Assembly: GCF_001039355.2 (NCBI RefSeq)
Contig: NW_019774292.1
Coordinates: forward strand, 379,902 to 443,901
Length of the DNA: 64,000 bases
Origin: Lingula anatina
Lineage: Eukaryota; Brachiopoda; Lingulata; Lingulida; Lingulidae
Direction: 5' to 3'
The position numbers and the translations under genes were made by a program. The notes under the pieces were generated by a model. It saw nothing but the letters and a program-made list of their open reading frames with translations, did not search any database and had not been told where the DNA came from. Each line of letters opens with the position of its first letter. The stretch's first letter is position 1. This document shows positions 10,173-46,152 of this stretch, in pieces.

Positions 10173-11735
10173 ATGCCCAAAGGAGGGAATCTCTTTACGT
10201 TTCTTCCGAGGCTGCGATGGCAGTTAAAAGCGACCCTTTTGTTTATTCTTACTGCATTGATAGTGCGACTGGGATGGGTCATTCAACACACTGTGACGTC
10301 ATCAGATCCTGTAGGTAAATCTACGTCAGCAAATTATTTGAGTAAAATGGCGTCATCAAATTACGCGAGCAACTTGGGATATTTTGAGGCCTCTATTAGC
10401 CACAACGAATCAAATGAACCTCTGATTTTACAATCGCCTGTCATCAACATGATATCATATGAGGAAGCCGATGAGGTGACAGTCGGGTCCACAGGGGTGA
10501 CGTCACACGAGAAAATGAGTGAGATATCCAAGAAGACAGATCCGCCTCAATTCGAAAATATGAAAATTACATCACATCCCGACGATCTTACGACGTCGAG
10601 CTCGAAAACTGAATGTAAGAACACGTGGAGCGTGGAACCAAGGGGAAAACCAGCGTCAAAAATTGTTTTTCTGAAGACCCATAAAGCCGCAAGTAGCACC
10701 GTCCAGAACATATTTCTTCGGTACGCACTTGAACGTAACCTAACAATAGCTCTAGGTTTTAAAGAGCTAGGTTCAGCGCAACTAGGCTGGCCTAATTTCT
10801 TCAGAAAGGATTTTGCTTATCCCAGCACGAGGGGAACCTATGACGTCATATGTCACCACATGAGATACAGCGAAAATGTTGCCACGGTTATGCCGTCAGA
10901 AACTATATACATTACAGTCATAAGAGACCCTATACGGGTATTCCAATCATACTTCTTTTATTATCAGTTAGATAGGCAGTTCAAAATAGCAGGAGAAACC
11001 GACCCATTGGAAACTTTTTCTAAAAATCCCGGATTGTACGAGCACAAATGGGAGAAAGTTTCTCCTGTAAGAAATGTCATGATGTTTGACTTGGGATTAA
11101 AGAAAGAAGATATGAACGACGAAAATATGATCGAAGGTAAAATTAAAGAAATTGAGCAACGTTTCCACATTGTCCTTATTGCTGAATATTTTGACGAGTC
11201 ACTGATTCTCATGAGGGACCTGCTTAACTGGAGCAATCACGATATTCTTTACTTTAAACAAAACATAATGAGCAACATGACGAAAAGGACCATATCAGAT
11301 GCCACAAAACATCGGCTAGAACAATGGAATAAGGCCGACGTTATGCTTTACCAGTATTTCAACGCCACATTCTGGGCCAATGCGAAGAAATTCTGCTTGG
11401 AGAAGCTGGCCGCGGAGGTGAATGCGTTCAGATCTCAACTAAAGCAATGGCAGGCAGATTGCGTCTTGGACGTGATTACCGGAAATAAAATGTACGATCC
11501 TCTTTACAAAACGTACAATCCAAATGCGCTCAGCTACCGGTTGAGGCCCGGTGGACACGGCAACGACACTTGTGTAAATTTGGCGAAAACAGAAATAGCA
11601 TTCACGGAGGAAATGCTCAATCGTATGAAGAAAACAAAATCCTTAAACTTTGACGCAAATTATGCCATCACCATTAAAAAGGGGTCCCCAGAAGAGAAAG
11701 AACTTTTAAAGCGATTAGCGGCAATAAAAGGCTGA
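10173..11735 (+). CDS. Galactose 3-O-sulfotransferase-like enzyme (intronless)
   Basis: This 520-aa type II membrane protein has the hallmarks of the Gal3ST (galactosylceramide and glycan galactose 3-O-sulfotransferase) family. These enzymes move sulfate from PAPS to the 3-OH of galactose in the Golgi. A short basic N-terminus precedes a membrane anchor at about residues 18-37. A variable Ser/Thr-rich stem follows to about residue 150. The 5'-phosphosulfate loop is KIVFLKTHKAASST at about 163-176. The 3'-phosphate motif lies in YITVIRDPIRVFQSYFFYY at about 246-264. Family signatures RFHIVLIAEYFDESL and YFNATFW follow. The start is the first ATG, at 10173; an in-frame GTG at 10155 is not used. 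Length is somewhat above vertebrate members because of the long stem. It is transcribed towards the kinase gene. Confidence 0.93.
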   Translation: MPKGGNLFTFLPRLRWQLKATLLFILTALIVRLGWVIQHTVTSSDPVGKSTSANYLSKMASSNYASNLGYFEASISHNESNEPLILQSPVINMISYEEADEVTVGSTGVTSHEKMSEISKKTDPPQFENMKITSHPDDLTTSSSKTECKNTWSVEPRGKPASKIVFLKTHKAASSTVQNIFLRYALERNLTIALGFKELGSAQLGWPNFFRKDFAYPSTRGTYDVICHHMRYSENVATVMPSETIYITVIRDPIRVFQSYFFYYQLDRQFKIAGETDPLETFSKNPGLYEHKWEKVSPVRNVMMFDLGLKKEDMNDENMIEGKIKEIEQRFHIVLIAEYFDESLILMRDLLNWSNHDILYFKQNIMSNMTKRTISDATKHRLEQWNKADVMLYQYFNATFWANAKKFCLEKLAAEVNAFRSQLKQWQADCVLDVITGNKMYDPLYKTYNPNALSYRLRPGGHGNDTCVNLAKTEIAFTEEMLNRMKKTKSLNFDANYAITIKKGSPEEKELLKRLAAIKG

Positions 11736-11776
11736 TTTTTTTTTTTTCGGTGGTTATATCATTTTTAATTCCGAAA

Positions 11777-11782
11777 AATAAA
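11777..11782 (+). terminator. Poly(A) signal AATAAA for the sulfotransferase
   Basis: A canonical hexamer lies 42 nt after the stop codon, implying a very short 3' UTR. Confidence 0.6.
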
Positions 11783-13658
11783 AACCAGTTTAAGTAGTTA
11801 TTTTCTGCATTTATTTCTTGGTGTTGTCATTTGAACATGTCACTCGTAGGAGTACTACAAAGTATGGCAATGAAATGATTTTGCGTTTGTGATAAAAACT
11901 AAAAATATGACACTATTAATTACAATGTAGCACAACACACCAACTAATTAAAATGGCTTGAAAAAACTAAAATGGGGTTGTGCAGATATTAACCAAGCAA
12001 CATGTAAATTTTTTACAGAGAATGTAATCATAATTTTATTCATTTTTGTACACTGACATGATTTATGGCAATTTAATAAATTCAAGATTGAAGCTGAAAT
12101 TCAAATATAAGCTGTCATAGGGTGATTCTACGATTCACTGAGTAAGAAGGCAAGGCAAATCAAACAAAGCTTAAACTTTAGAGGACAACTTGTCAAATGA
12201 TTTCTAGTTAACCAATAGCTAGATATAAATCATACATCTTTTATTATTACCAATAACATAATTTTTCTTGCAAAGCAACTAAATAGTGCATACATGTGTT
12301 AAATAAAATCTGAATCATAAATTACTAAATGCCATGGAGCGATTTGGTATTATTTTCTTTTAATTAATTTCAATGACTACACATGACAGACAATACAGGG
12401 ACAAACATTTCACTTACATGATTTGTCACGTAGCAAATAAACTATTGTGACTATGTACAGGACTATTTTCTGGGAAATTTTCTCAGCAATCATCTCAAAC
12501 TAAAATTACTGAAACAAAATATGAAGTATTAAGATTCCAAATTGGGCTTTTTAAACATCAACTGTATGTATTTGGTAAAATAATAAAACTTCTGTACCAG
12601 TTATCAACAGTGAGGTTTCCTGGCACCATCAAATGTTTGCTTTAATTTTCATTATGGGGTTAAAACCAAGCCATTCTAATCCATTATCCAAAACATGATT
12701 TGCATTTTCACTCGTTTTTCTTTACCGCTTTTCATAATGAACACAACATAGCCAACGTTTGATAAATACAAGTTTTTTTTTGTATACAAGACTTATGGAA
12801 TATTCCTGAATTTACCTCATTTTATTTTTTTTTTCCATAACTACTCTTCTCTTTGCTGTTTTCTTAGCAAACTGGATAATTTTCAATTGTAAATAATAAC
12901 TAACAGATAGTTCTATAATCATATTATTCCCATGGATTTTCCTGTTCTTTTGCAGAACATCGTCTGCTGCCAAAGCCCACTTTCCAATTTCTGTTGATAG
13001 TTTCACACGATACGAGGATAAAATTCCAACCAGAACCAACAAATTCAATGACATACCCTTATCTCTAGGAAGATAATATTGTTTACCATGATTTTTCAAC
13101 TGTTTGCCAGCTTGGATAGCAATAACACCAATGTCCCCACAGGTCTGAGCCAATCAGACAGCTGTATTTATCAAACCAATCAAGTGCCTGCATTTTCCAA
13201 CCAATCAGATGATACAGTTTTACTATGTGCAGATCATTGTAAAAAAAAAAAAAAAACATGCCAAGAATGTCTCCATGGACAGATGAACAACATAAACGTT
13301 ACAATCTCAATCCTCGTCATTTCTGAACTTCCATATCACGCATGTCAGTATTTATAAATTAACTGTCATATCCAACGATTTATATCCACACTCCATATCC
13401 ATACACAGTAAAACTAATACATTTTTTGCGGGCTCTCTATGCTTACAAACCATGGTGTTTAAGGATGCCACCAACTGTTATCAATGTCTTCACATTACAG
13501 GTATGCTAAAAATCCAACATCCGTCCTAGTGTTTCTTCCTGTCAAGGCATCACCCACACAAAGCTTTGGTTCATCTATCTGTTATCCACAGCAATACAGT
13601 TTATCATCATTATCCTTATTATGGCCACCTTGGAGACATAATAATTGTGTGCTGGCCT
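11783..13658 (-). other. Probable 3' UTR and intergenic DNA between convergent genes
   Basis: This AT-rich, gene-free stretch lies 3' of both the plus-strand sulfotransferase and the minus-strand kinase. Minus-strand AATAAA hexamers occur near 12820, near 12240 and at 11815-11810, so the kinase 3' UTR could be about 0.8-1.85 kb. If the last signal is used, the two transcripts end within tens of bases of each other. The 113-codon open frame at 12812-13153 begins at TTG and is probably UTR sequence. Confidence 0.5.
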
Positions 13659-37740
<24,082 letters not shown>

Positions 37741-38139
37741 GATTTCCGATGAGGTCGTTGCTATTTTTAGAAACGAATCACCTGAGGGAAATATATTGCG
37801 TTGTTTCCGTATCACACATTGTGCTTGGTTCATCTAATGCAATTTGAATAACTTAACAAATTGTGTTCTGACGCACTGTAGATAATATTTGTAGGGATGT
37901 ATTTTAAAATGCGTCAAAAAGCAAAGCGGGTAAATTAGATTCTGAAAGGAATTTCCGTCGATGAGGTTAAAAGATCGCATTTTCAGCCTACGCGAGGATT
38001 TACGTATACTATGTATTTCTACGAAAACGGTATCAGGATTAGAACCTATTGTCTTAGTTATTACCTGCACGATAAGGCATTCATGCACTGTAAAATTATA
38101 CATTTCCAAATAGTGCATAGAACCCTTTTTAATTAAAAT

Positions 38140-38143
38140 ATAT

Positions 38144-38182
<39 letters not shown>

Positions 38183-38437
38183 TGTGTCATTTATAATTTT
38201 AATATTAAAAAAAATATATTTGAGTTTGTGTGTGATAGAAGTTAGATAAAGTCTTAATCGGTTTGTAATTAGGACCTGAACGAAAGGCCCAGATTTCTAG
38301 CATTTATGGATAATCAAAATCAAGATGTCAAATATGTTTTAAATATCTCATTAGAAACATTTAGGTTCATATGTTCAAGCATAGCAAAACTTCAGTTTTC
38401 TCGTACGTAAAGGTGAGGTGGGAGTGCAAGGCTGGGG

Positions 38438-38468
<31 letters not shown>

Positions 38469-38471
38469 TTA
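38140..38471. repeat. Two (TTTA)n microsatellites
   Basis: TTTA arrays of about 40 and 33 bases lie at about 38140-38184 and 38439-38471. The right segment copy has no counterpart, so they arose after divergence of the copies. Confidence 0.85.
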
Positions 38472-39152
38472 GGGGCGTAGATCTAGCTATTGAAGGCCTA
38501 CAATTTATATAATTACATGCATAAAGTTTTTTTTTTTTTTTTTTTTTTGTAGCACCGAAGGACATCATCTCAACTGAAACAAATGTAAGGGACTTCTGAT
38601 AAACTTGGAGAAAAGGGTAAAAAACTAACACCTTTATAAAATCGAAAATAAAAACACTTCTTTTCCAATAAAAAAAAATTCTGGGGAGTAAAATATTAGG
38701 TAAATGCTGATTCTCAACATTTGGCTCATTTGAAGAAAAGAAAACGCAAAAAAATGAAGTTAAAGATATATTCGCGAATTCTATTATTTCTAAAACTCTG
38801 GTTACAGAAAAGATAAATCCAGCTTTTTGATTTATCATGGAATTCTTTTTAATTCATGCCTTGCCAGTATGGAGAGATTTCGTATTTAATTACGAAGGTA
38901 ACGAAAGTTTTAAAAATAACAAGTCTTTTGGATAATATTGATAATAACAAATTATTGTTGTAATTTTTAAATCAGTAGTTATGAAAAGAATCATTGTTTA
39001 GGTTTATTATATAGCACTGCCGTCAATTTTAAGTAACATTTTGTAAGCTATTTTTATTACAACATCTTTTAATTACATGGATTTTGTGTGTACACTGTTG
39101 CCCAAAAGGTTGGGACAAGTAATGATGTTTTCCTTTTTTTTTTTCTATTTCG

Positions 39153-39238
39153 TCATTGTTGGGGCAATTGCCGTCAAAATCGATGGCATTGTTTATTGCG
39201 CTCCACGCACTGTTCTTCTGACATGCGTTGGGGCAACT
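39153..39238 (+). other. Conserved 86-bp exon-like motif, copy 1
   Basis: The block begins TCATTGTTGGGGCAATTGCC and ends GTTGGGGCAACT before a GTAAGT. It recurs at 48009-48094 and 51070-51155, where a TTTTTTTAG acceptor precedes it. Here the acceptor reads TTTCG, so it could not be spliced on this strand. The two GTTGGGGCAAYTG motifs inside are a direct repeat. Confidence 0.4.
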
Positions 39239-39380
39239 GTAAGTTTGAACATGTTTTCAGGTGTCTCGATCCAACAGCTTTGGCTGAACAAAAACGTCAA
39301 GATACAGCAACTCCATTCTGCACGTCTAGCGCCATTCCCTAGAGAATCATTTCTGTGATACATGTATATCTGCATGTATA

Positions 39381-39751
39381 TCAAAAATTCAATGCAACTC
39401 CACAAATACAGCCTGTTAATTTGTAACGTTCATATATTACAAGGGACAGTACCGGTATGTTGCTTTGATAAAAACGTTTGCTCCAAAGAAGTACATAACA
39501 GTTTTTTGGTATCAATGGATCTCTGAAAACAGGAAATAAGGAGCCAAAGGTGACCCCTATTGACGCGCCGGCATTTAGAACCTGAGGCATAGGGGGCACA
39601 ATGGTGGAAGAAGCTCGGGCGAAAAGTTTCTTTTTTTTAATTTGCTTTAAAATGTTCACAAATGCGGTGATGGTCCTCAGACTCTTTAGCATTTCCTCGC
39701 TAACCCAAAAACTGTCGTTCGTCAATCCAAATAAAATAGGCCCGTTAGCTG
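39381..39751 (-). other. Open frame downstream of somatomedin-B gene 1
   Basis: A frame other than exon 3 continues past its stop and contains LVCNLTANGPILFG, SLRTITAFVNILKQI and a second hydrophobic stretch, NAGASIGVTFGSLFPVF. The other two copies have the same string with a frameshift at a poly-A tract. It could be an alternative or decayed 3' exon, or simply 3' UTR. Confidence 0.3.
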
Positions 39752-42346
39752 TCAGATTGCAGACCAAATGCATTTTAACATATAAAATGATACCAGTAGG
39801 TGGGTAAAGAAAGCGGTTAGCATAACAAGCCACTGAAAACGGCTTGGTGGGACAGAAGACGCGTGACCTATAGTCTCTTTGCCAGACGGAGGCGTGTTCA
39901 TTATGGGTTCAGCAAAGCTGCGGCTCTTCACAACGCTGGCTTCAAAGATTACCCCGCTGTAGTCAAGTTGAGGGAATATTTGATGAAGATAGGCATCCAT
40001 TTCATCCAGAAACTTTTCGAACAACCTCCGGGCGTCGCTGACACGTTCGACGCCCCTCCGCAGCCGAATTGGTATCACAGAGGTGATGTAGTTTCTTCGG
40101 TATGATGGGAGGACGCAGTCAAATTGTCGGCTGTCCTTCGCCATCACCCATGCCCCATAAGGAAAAAATCTCGTCAAGTCTGTCACTGCAAAACGCTGCC
40201 AAATGAAGGAACAAACTTTATCAAACTCGCATGGCTCTTTTATCTGCTGTTTTGTCTCGAATTTGACATGTAACAGGAAGAGAAGGTTATACAAAAGATG
40301 AAAAGGAGGTGAGCAGAATCTTTGTCCCGCTGAACAGCCTTCATCCGGTTTACAAGTGTCCTACAAAAAAGCATAAATGAAATATGGTTTAAGATATTGT
40401 GCAGCTGTAGCCGTCCCATCGTGTGTCTAAGCTGAGTTTGAACAGCGCTAGCTGTTCTCTGTTTTAAGTCTTATACGGAAATTTAACTGTTCGGTGCTTA
40501 TTGTGGAATGCACAAAGATATAATTCAGGAATAAAGAAAAACAAAAACGACAAAATGAGCGCCATCTTGAGACTTTCATAGAAAGGTGAAAAATTTGACG
40601 ACTTTTCCCTCGGCTTCTCCATCCCCAGGTAAATGTGTCATACTAGTATTCTGGTAACACCTTGTAAGCTTAAGGTAGCTGTAGGACAAGCGTTAAAGCT
40701 TTCTTGAAATGTTTCTTGAAAACAAGTTATTTGCACTTACATCATTTTCGGCTCCCTTGCAACGCATCTCCCTGCGAGGATCTAAAACTGCAAAAAATCC
40801 TGGCGGGTCGAATACTTTGAATTGAAATACAGGTACATCTAAGAAAAATAAATGAGAAAAATTTGTGTAATTCTTTACCAGTAAAAAGACTACTTTAAGC
40901 CTTCAATTAAACGTGGCACTGAAATGTTCACATTAACCGAACAAAATATCTTGACGGTATCTACTGTGAGGTAGCGGGTACTTTTTAACAGCGAGTAATG
41001 AACAAGAAATAATTGCAAAATTATTAACGTTTTCAGTTTCACACCAAAAACCGTTTTGTGACATATCGATGCAGCAGTATTTAAAAAGTGATGGATTTTA
41101 AACATGATGATTTTAAAACGAGTATGAATACTAAAAGAACACGGGAATGAACGGTCCAATCGTCTACAATTAAACTACATGTATTAAACTGCACTGGTAG
41201 CACACTTATATATTACCATTTTTGCATTTTTATATGTAAAACTAAAGTACTTTTACCTTCATCGTTACAGTCTATAATTCTTGCAGGAGAATCTGGCTGC
41301 AGACGACAAATCCAACAGAAAATGTTTCGTACGAAACCGTAGCCATATCGGCTTATAATGGTGGTCACTGAAATGGGCCCAGACTCACAAATGTTTTTAG
41401 GTTCGGCCTCTGTGTTTATTGAACAAAGCCCATCATCCGCGAGTATTAAGTTCTCGTGGCTTCCTCCAGAACCTAAACACGGTCGTCCCGGGTAATGGTC
41501 CGGCATATCAAAAAATATTAGGCAATCCTCCGTTTTCCAAATCAGATCCAAAATTTCATCAACTGTTGTGATGTTTTGAAAATGTTCGACGCCTGTCCAA
41601 CTGCATGAAGTTTTGGGTGTCCATGCTTTGTGTGGCCATACCTTGTGACAGGCGGCACAAAAGGTGTTTCTGAACGTGACGTTTGCCTCCATTGACGAGA
41701 CAGGCAACAATAAATCTATGTCGTTAGTCCAGCCTTTGAATTCGCATTTTCGGCGAACATCTTCGTCATCCCAGTCCCTTGGACATGAAGAGACGACCCA
41801 AAAATGCCTTAAGGAAATCTCCGGCATAGCTCCAGTTCCCTGTAACCAGCATTCAATGTCTTCTGTTTGTATGTCGATTCCCGTGTATTTGGTTTCCCTG
41901 CAGTAGCGGTCGTAAGGCCAACAGCAGTCGCCAAAAACACCGCACAAGTCGTCGCAGAAACAAGTTACTAGGACAACGTCAGTAGAGGGTACGACGTCAG
42001 TTGTGGACGAGAGAGCATGACTTGCGCAGAATGGGACGTTGACTGTGACATTAAAAGGAATCAATTCGCTCAGCGCATCCGCCGCTGAAGCATTACTGCC
42101 TTCGGTTTTCATTCTCGGTGTATTTTGGAATGAGTGCTGAAAGGAGCCACTTTCATTTCCACCAACTGTTTCGTGGTGTTCACCGCTGGTAAAGTTTCGT
42201 AAAAAATCTGGCGTTGAAAATGTGGCCGATGTTGCGTTACTCAAAGTTTCGGAATTGCTTCTGTTGGCCAAAACCTCAGCATTGGTCGTAAGGAACCAAC
42301 CGGAAAATATGAAGCCACATAAACCCAGCATTATCGACACCCTCAT
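39752..42346 (-). CDS. Somatomedin-B-type extracellular protein, gene 1 (3 exons)
   Basis: The exons are 42346-41257, 40838-40741 and 40360-39752; they join in frame (phases 1 and 0) to 598 aa. The order is: signal peptide (about 1-23), a Ser/Thr/Asn-rich stretch with many N-glycosylation sequons, then a somatomedin-B-like module (about 107-149) with CFCDDLCGVFGDCCWPYDRYC spacing split as C-x-C, C, CC, C. A cysteine-rich region follows with two similar motifs, FRNTFCAAC (225-233) and VRNIFCWIC (339-347). After more cysteines in exons 2-3 comes one hydrophobic segment, FQWLVMLTAFFTHLLVSFYM, and a tail of under 10 residues. Similar ectodomains front orphan 7TM receptors in several invertebrates, but no seven-pass region is seen here. 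It is extracellular, membrane-tethered or possibly GPI-processed. Ligand unknown. Confidence 0.8.
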
Positions 42347-44782
42347 TTTCAGAATAGTATTTTTTTTCTTATTGCAACGCTGAATTATAACGTGAAGTAT
42401 ATCTACTTGAGGCTACAGTCGTATTGCAAGTAAATTATCTCTTGATCACCTGCCGAGTCCGTCTTCTGAAAGCGCATTAAAAGCAGTAGCTCGGTTCATA
42501 TAAACTGTCACACTGATAGAGGCGGAGCACCCGTCACCAACAGAAGTTTGCAATCATCATTCTAGTTAAACATAGACAAGGAGAACCTATGAATGCAACC
42601 ACATGTTTAATGCTCAATTCGATATCATTTCTGATTGGCAGTTATTGCCAACAGTTTGCTGCTGCTGCGACAGTTAGGACATTTCATATTTTGGAGTAAA
42701 ACGACAGTCACATGGATATAGTTTCAGCCAATTAGAATGCGAACAACACCACTTACACCATAATGACAAGTAACTGACAGTTTGAATCTTCGGTTCTCTT
42801 GTCTTTTGCAGCAAGGGATTTCAATCATTATTGTGGTATAAGGCAGAGACATAAAGATACGTAGAACTGTTGTTTGAGTTGAAATGTATGAAAAGTATGA
42901 AAAAATGATATAAAATTTGATTTTTGGCCCGTACTACAACTAGCTATTTAAAAGTTTTGAGACCATTATTACTGTGAATTATGAAATAATCATTATATCT
43001 CTAATTCCCAAATTATCCAATCATTTTGGCAAGCATGTTTAGATTTAAACAAATTATCCAAAGATAATTGTTATTGGCTAAAATAGCTGTTATATCATGG
43101 CCATTTTTAACTTTTCATACCTCAAGCGTTTTTCCGTTATCAAGATACTTCTTCAATAGCTCCAGTTTAATCTTGAAAAGGCAAACATGGTTTTCGAGTC
43201 GAGCGCTTCTTAAGAACTATTACGTCATGAACATAAATAGACAGCTTGTATCTAAGTTAAAGCGTGCTTAGGATAACTGTATGTTTACGCCGTCACATTT
43301 GTCTGTTTCATGTCCTTGGTAATGTAATTCCCTTTGAAAACTTGTAATGACTAAAACTAGATTGATTTGGCCCTCCTTTCATTTTAGAAAAAAATAATGT
43401 GATGAGATAAAGATAAAGCTTTATAACCTAACGGTTATGATAGTTTCACCATTTGAAACGATACAAAGGATCGAAACTAATGCAGTAAATTGTTCAAAAA
43501 AGTCGTGTTTGAAGACATTTAAAAATAGTTCGTTTTAATTGATGAGGTCACAGGTCTATTAACACCACTGTGCAATGAAAGTTTAGTGAAAAACTATCAA
43601 TAAACATATGGAAATATATGTAAAATAGCAATCAATCGATTAATAATGATTTCAATTTTGAGGAATGTTTTTTAGTCATTTAATAATAATAGGTTTGAAA
43701 TAAACAGTATTTGAATGAAGCACTGGATTTCAATCATAAACGCCAAAGTGTTATTTGAGGAACAAAAAGGCAACAGAATTTACAAAAAACATTAGAATTG
43801 CAGTTTTGCCTGCAGGTCGTTGCCAATTTCATGCGTTAAAACTAAATTATACGGCATCATTAAGATCCCGAATTCTACGTTTTTGGCTGCAGGCGGCAAA
43901 ACCAACAGAATACTTTTGTTTAAACTTTTAACGAAGTTTCCCAAATTATTCTGAGATCATGTGAGGTATGTGGGATTTGGTTAAGGTGGGGGTGGGGTGG
44001 GGGTGGGGGGGGGGGTTATGGCAGACGACCCGCGTTGTTATCATTTAAATCATGTGATATTTTTTGTGATACGAACTATGTACTGAAACGTTGCCGTACT
44101 GAATATATACTTTCATAAACTATACTTAGTAAGTATAAACTGTAAATACCATTGGATTTTATTCACTTCGTGCTCAATATACTTATCATAAATGAAGACA
44201 AAATGAGCATTGGCCCTGTGTTTTGACAGCGCCTCCTGCTTTCTTTTTCTTTCACCATCAGGCATCTTGAATCTAAAACCCACAATACAAACATTGTATG
44301 TAATGGCTCTGAGGTATTACAAAGACAGACGTTTACCCGTTATGTGTTTCCCAGGGTTGCATTGCGTGGCAATTGTTACTTCATTTCCTTTCCTGCTTTT
44401 ATGGTAATCTTAGACTGAGCCATGTTTTGGAATAATTTACTTTCACTAGTGTCCCTGAAATGGTTTCAGTCTGCAATTTCAGATCACAAATGATCTTTCA
44501 TGGTCTTAAACGTTATAAAAATGGTCTTACTATGGACTGACTGCTTTTAAGATCAAAAATGGTCTTAACCATGGGTGAGGGTATTATTGGACTGACTTTG
44601 AGTTTAGTGGACAACACAGTGGGGGTCACATCCCCTTATAATGGGGGGGGGGGTAAGGGGGGACAGTATTGCATAATAACTTAACTGGAAGTCAGTCCAA
44701 TAAAAATCTTACCCATTGATTAAGTCCATGTAATATTATTGAACTTATTGATATATCGATCACTTTGGATAATTGGATATTT

Positions 44783-44837
<55 letters not shown>

Positions 44838-46152
44838 CTATTTTTAATTGCAGTTTCTGGGTACGCCCAATTACCATGGCTTTAAGACAAAATTGCTGTC
44901 CAGTCATTACGCCAAAAAATGTGAACGGCTACGAGAACTACATGTAATCTCGTTCTGGTGAGGGGATCATAAACAGGTTAAAATTCCAAGTAAAGTTTGG
45001 TTCTTTTTGAAAAAATACAGTTCTCCACAGCATCTCGTTTCTGTTTAGAATACATTGCAATCAGCCCGTCATATTTTTTTCGTCCCGATTCAGGATGAAG
45101 ACGTTCTCAACTCCTTTGTGAAAGATACAGTCGAGCTGTCTCTGAAAAGTAGTACGGAAAAAAATCGCTGCCAATCAAAGTAGTTCCCTTTTGTTTCACC
45201 CTAAAATGTTGAATGCCTATTACTGGATGATAGACTACTGCGTGTCAGCATGCAAATAATGGGTTAGCTCTATGGAACGTCTCGCATTGCAATTTTACTT
45301 CTGTGCTATTTCTAAGCTTCCTTAACCGTATGTGTAATTTTAATTAGAATGTGAAACGAGATATATGATCACTTTTGACTTCACTTTTATTTTTGCTATT
45401 CGGGGATTTATCGCCGAATGATGAAATATAATATAACATTTATGAAGACAATAGGTGTTACTTCGACCACACGTGCTATATCAGGTTACCCGTCTTTAGT
45501 AATATATATCCTCCAAGGCTCTCTCAATAGTTTGGAATCACGACGATATCCTATTTCTACCGCAATTTAAATGTTTGCTGAACAATTTTGCCATGGCCAC
45601 GTACAATGTAACAAAGCTTCCGTGATGTGCGTGCCGTTAAATCCAAGCACCTTTTCAGATCAATCGTGAAAACTAGAGGCGCATAAAACACTAACAATGC
45701 AACGTAAATTGTTTACGAATGGTTATCTTCTAAATAAATAGGCAGGGTAGGTTTCTTTTTCTTTTTTTTTTTTCTTTACAGTCCTCTTCGTAGGCAATAT
45801 GCTGTGCAATAATACTTGAAAGTACAGTCCACGGTTTGAAAATCACCCAAATGCTCATTTTTGCCATCCACAACTTCTTATAAAACCTTACATATACCTT
45901 AAAACGGTCCAACCCCCTTTCTCTGAAGCGTATTTGATATTGATACTTCGGAGCTTAGGAAGATGGTCTCTGGTTATAATCACACAGTCATCAAAACTAG
46001 AAATCATCCTTTTGTTATAACGCGCACGATTATCCTTATCTATAGTCGGGGCTTAAATGTATTTGCACAAATACAATTGCAGAAATAGTGCCTCTCGATC
46101 TGAATTACGTCGGCGACATGCAGATATCGTAATAATTGTGAGACTGTTTTAT
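42347..46152. other. Upstream and intergenic DNA of somatomedin-B gene 1
   Basis: No gene is seen. It holds a G-tract at 43986-44015, another near 44642, a (TA)n array at 44788-44836 and an inverted pair around GTCAGTCCAATA (about 44571 and 44688). About 635 bp between the two G-tracts is absent from the right copy. Confidence 0.65.
44788..44836. repeat. (TA)n microsatellite
   Basis: A pure TA run of about 48 bases, absent from the homologous place in the right segment copy. Confidence 0.95.

Noticed and set aside
12812-13153. 113-codon minus-strand frame in the kinase 3' region
   Set aside because: It begins at TTG, has no splice context and no recognisable domain, and lies where the kinase 3' UTR is expected.
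45730-45912. 60-codon frame repeated exactly at 57131-57313
   Set aside because: It falls in the nearly identical end of the duplicated segment, where non-coding DNA is equally conserved.
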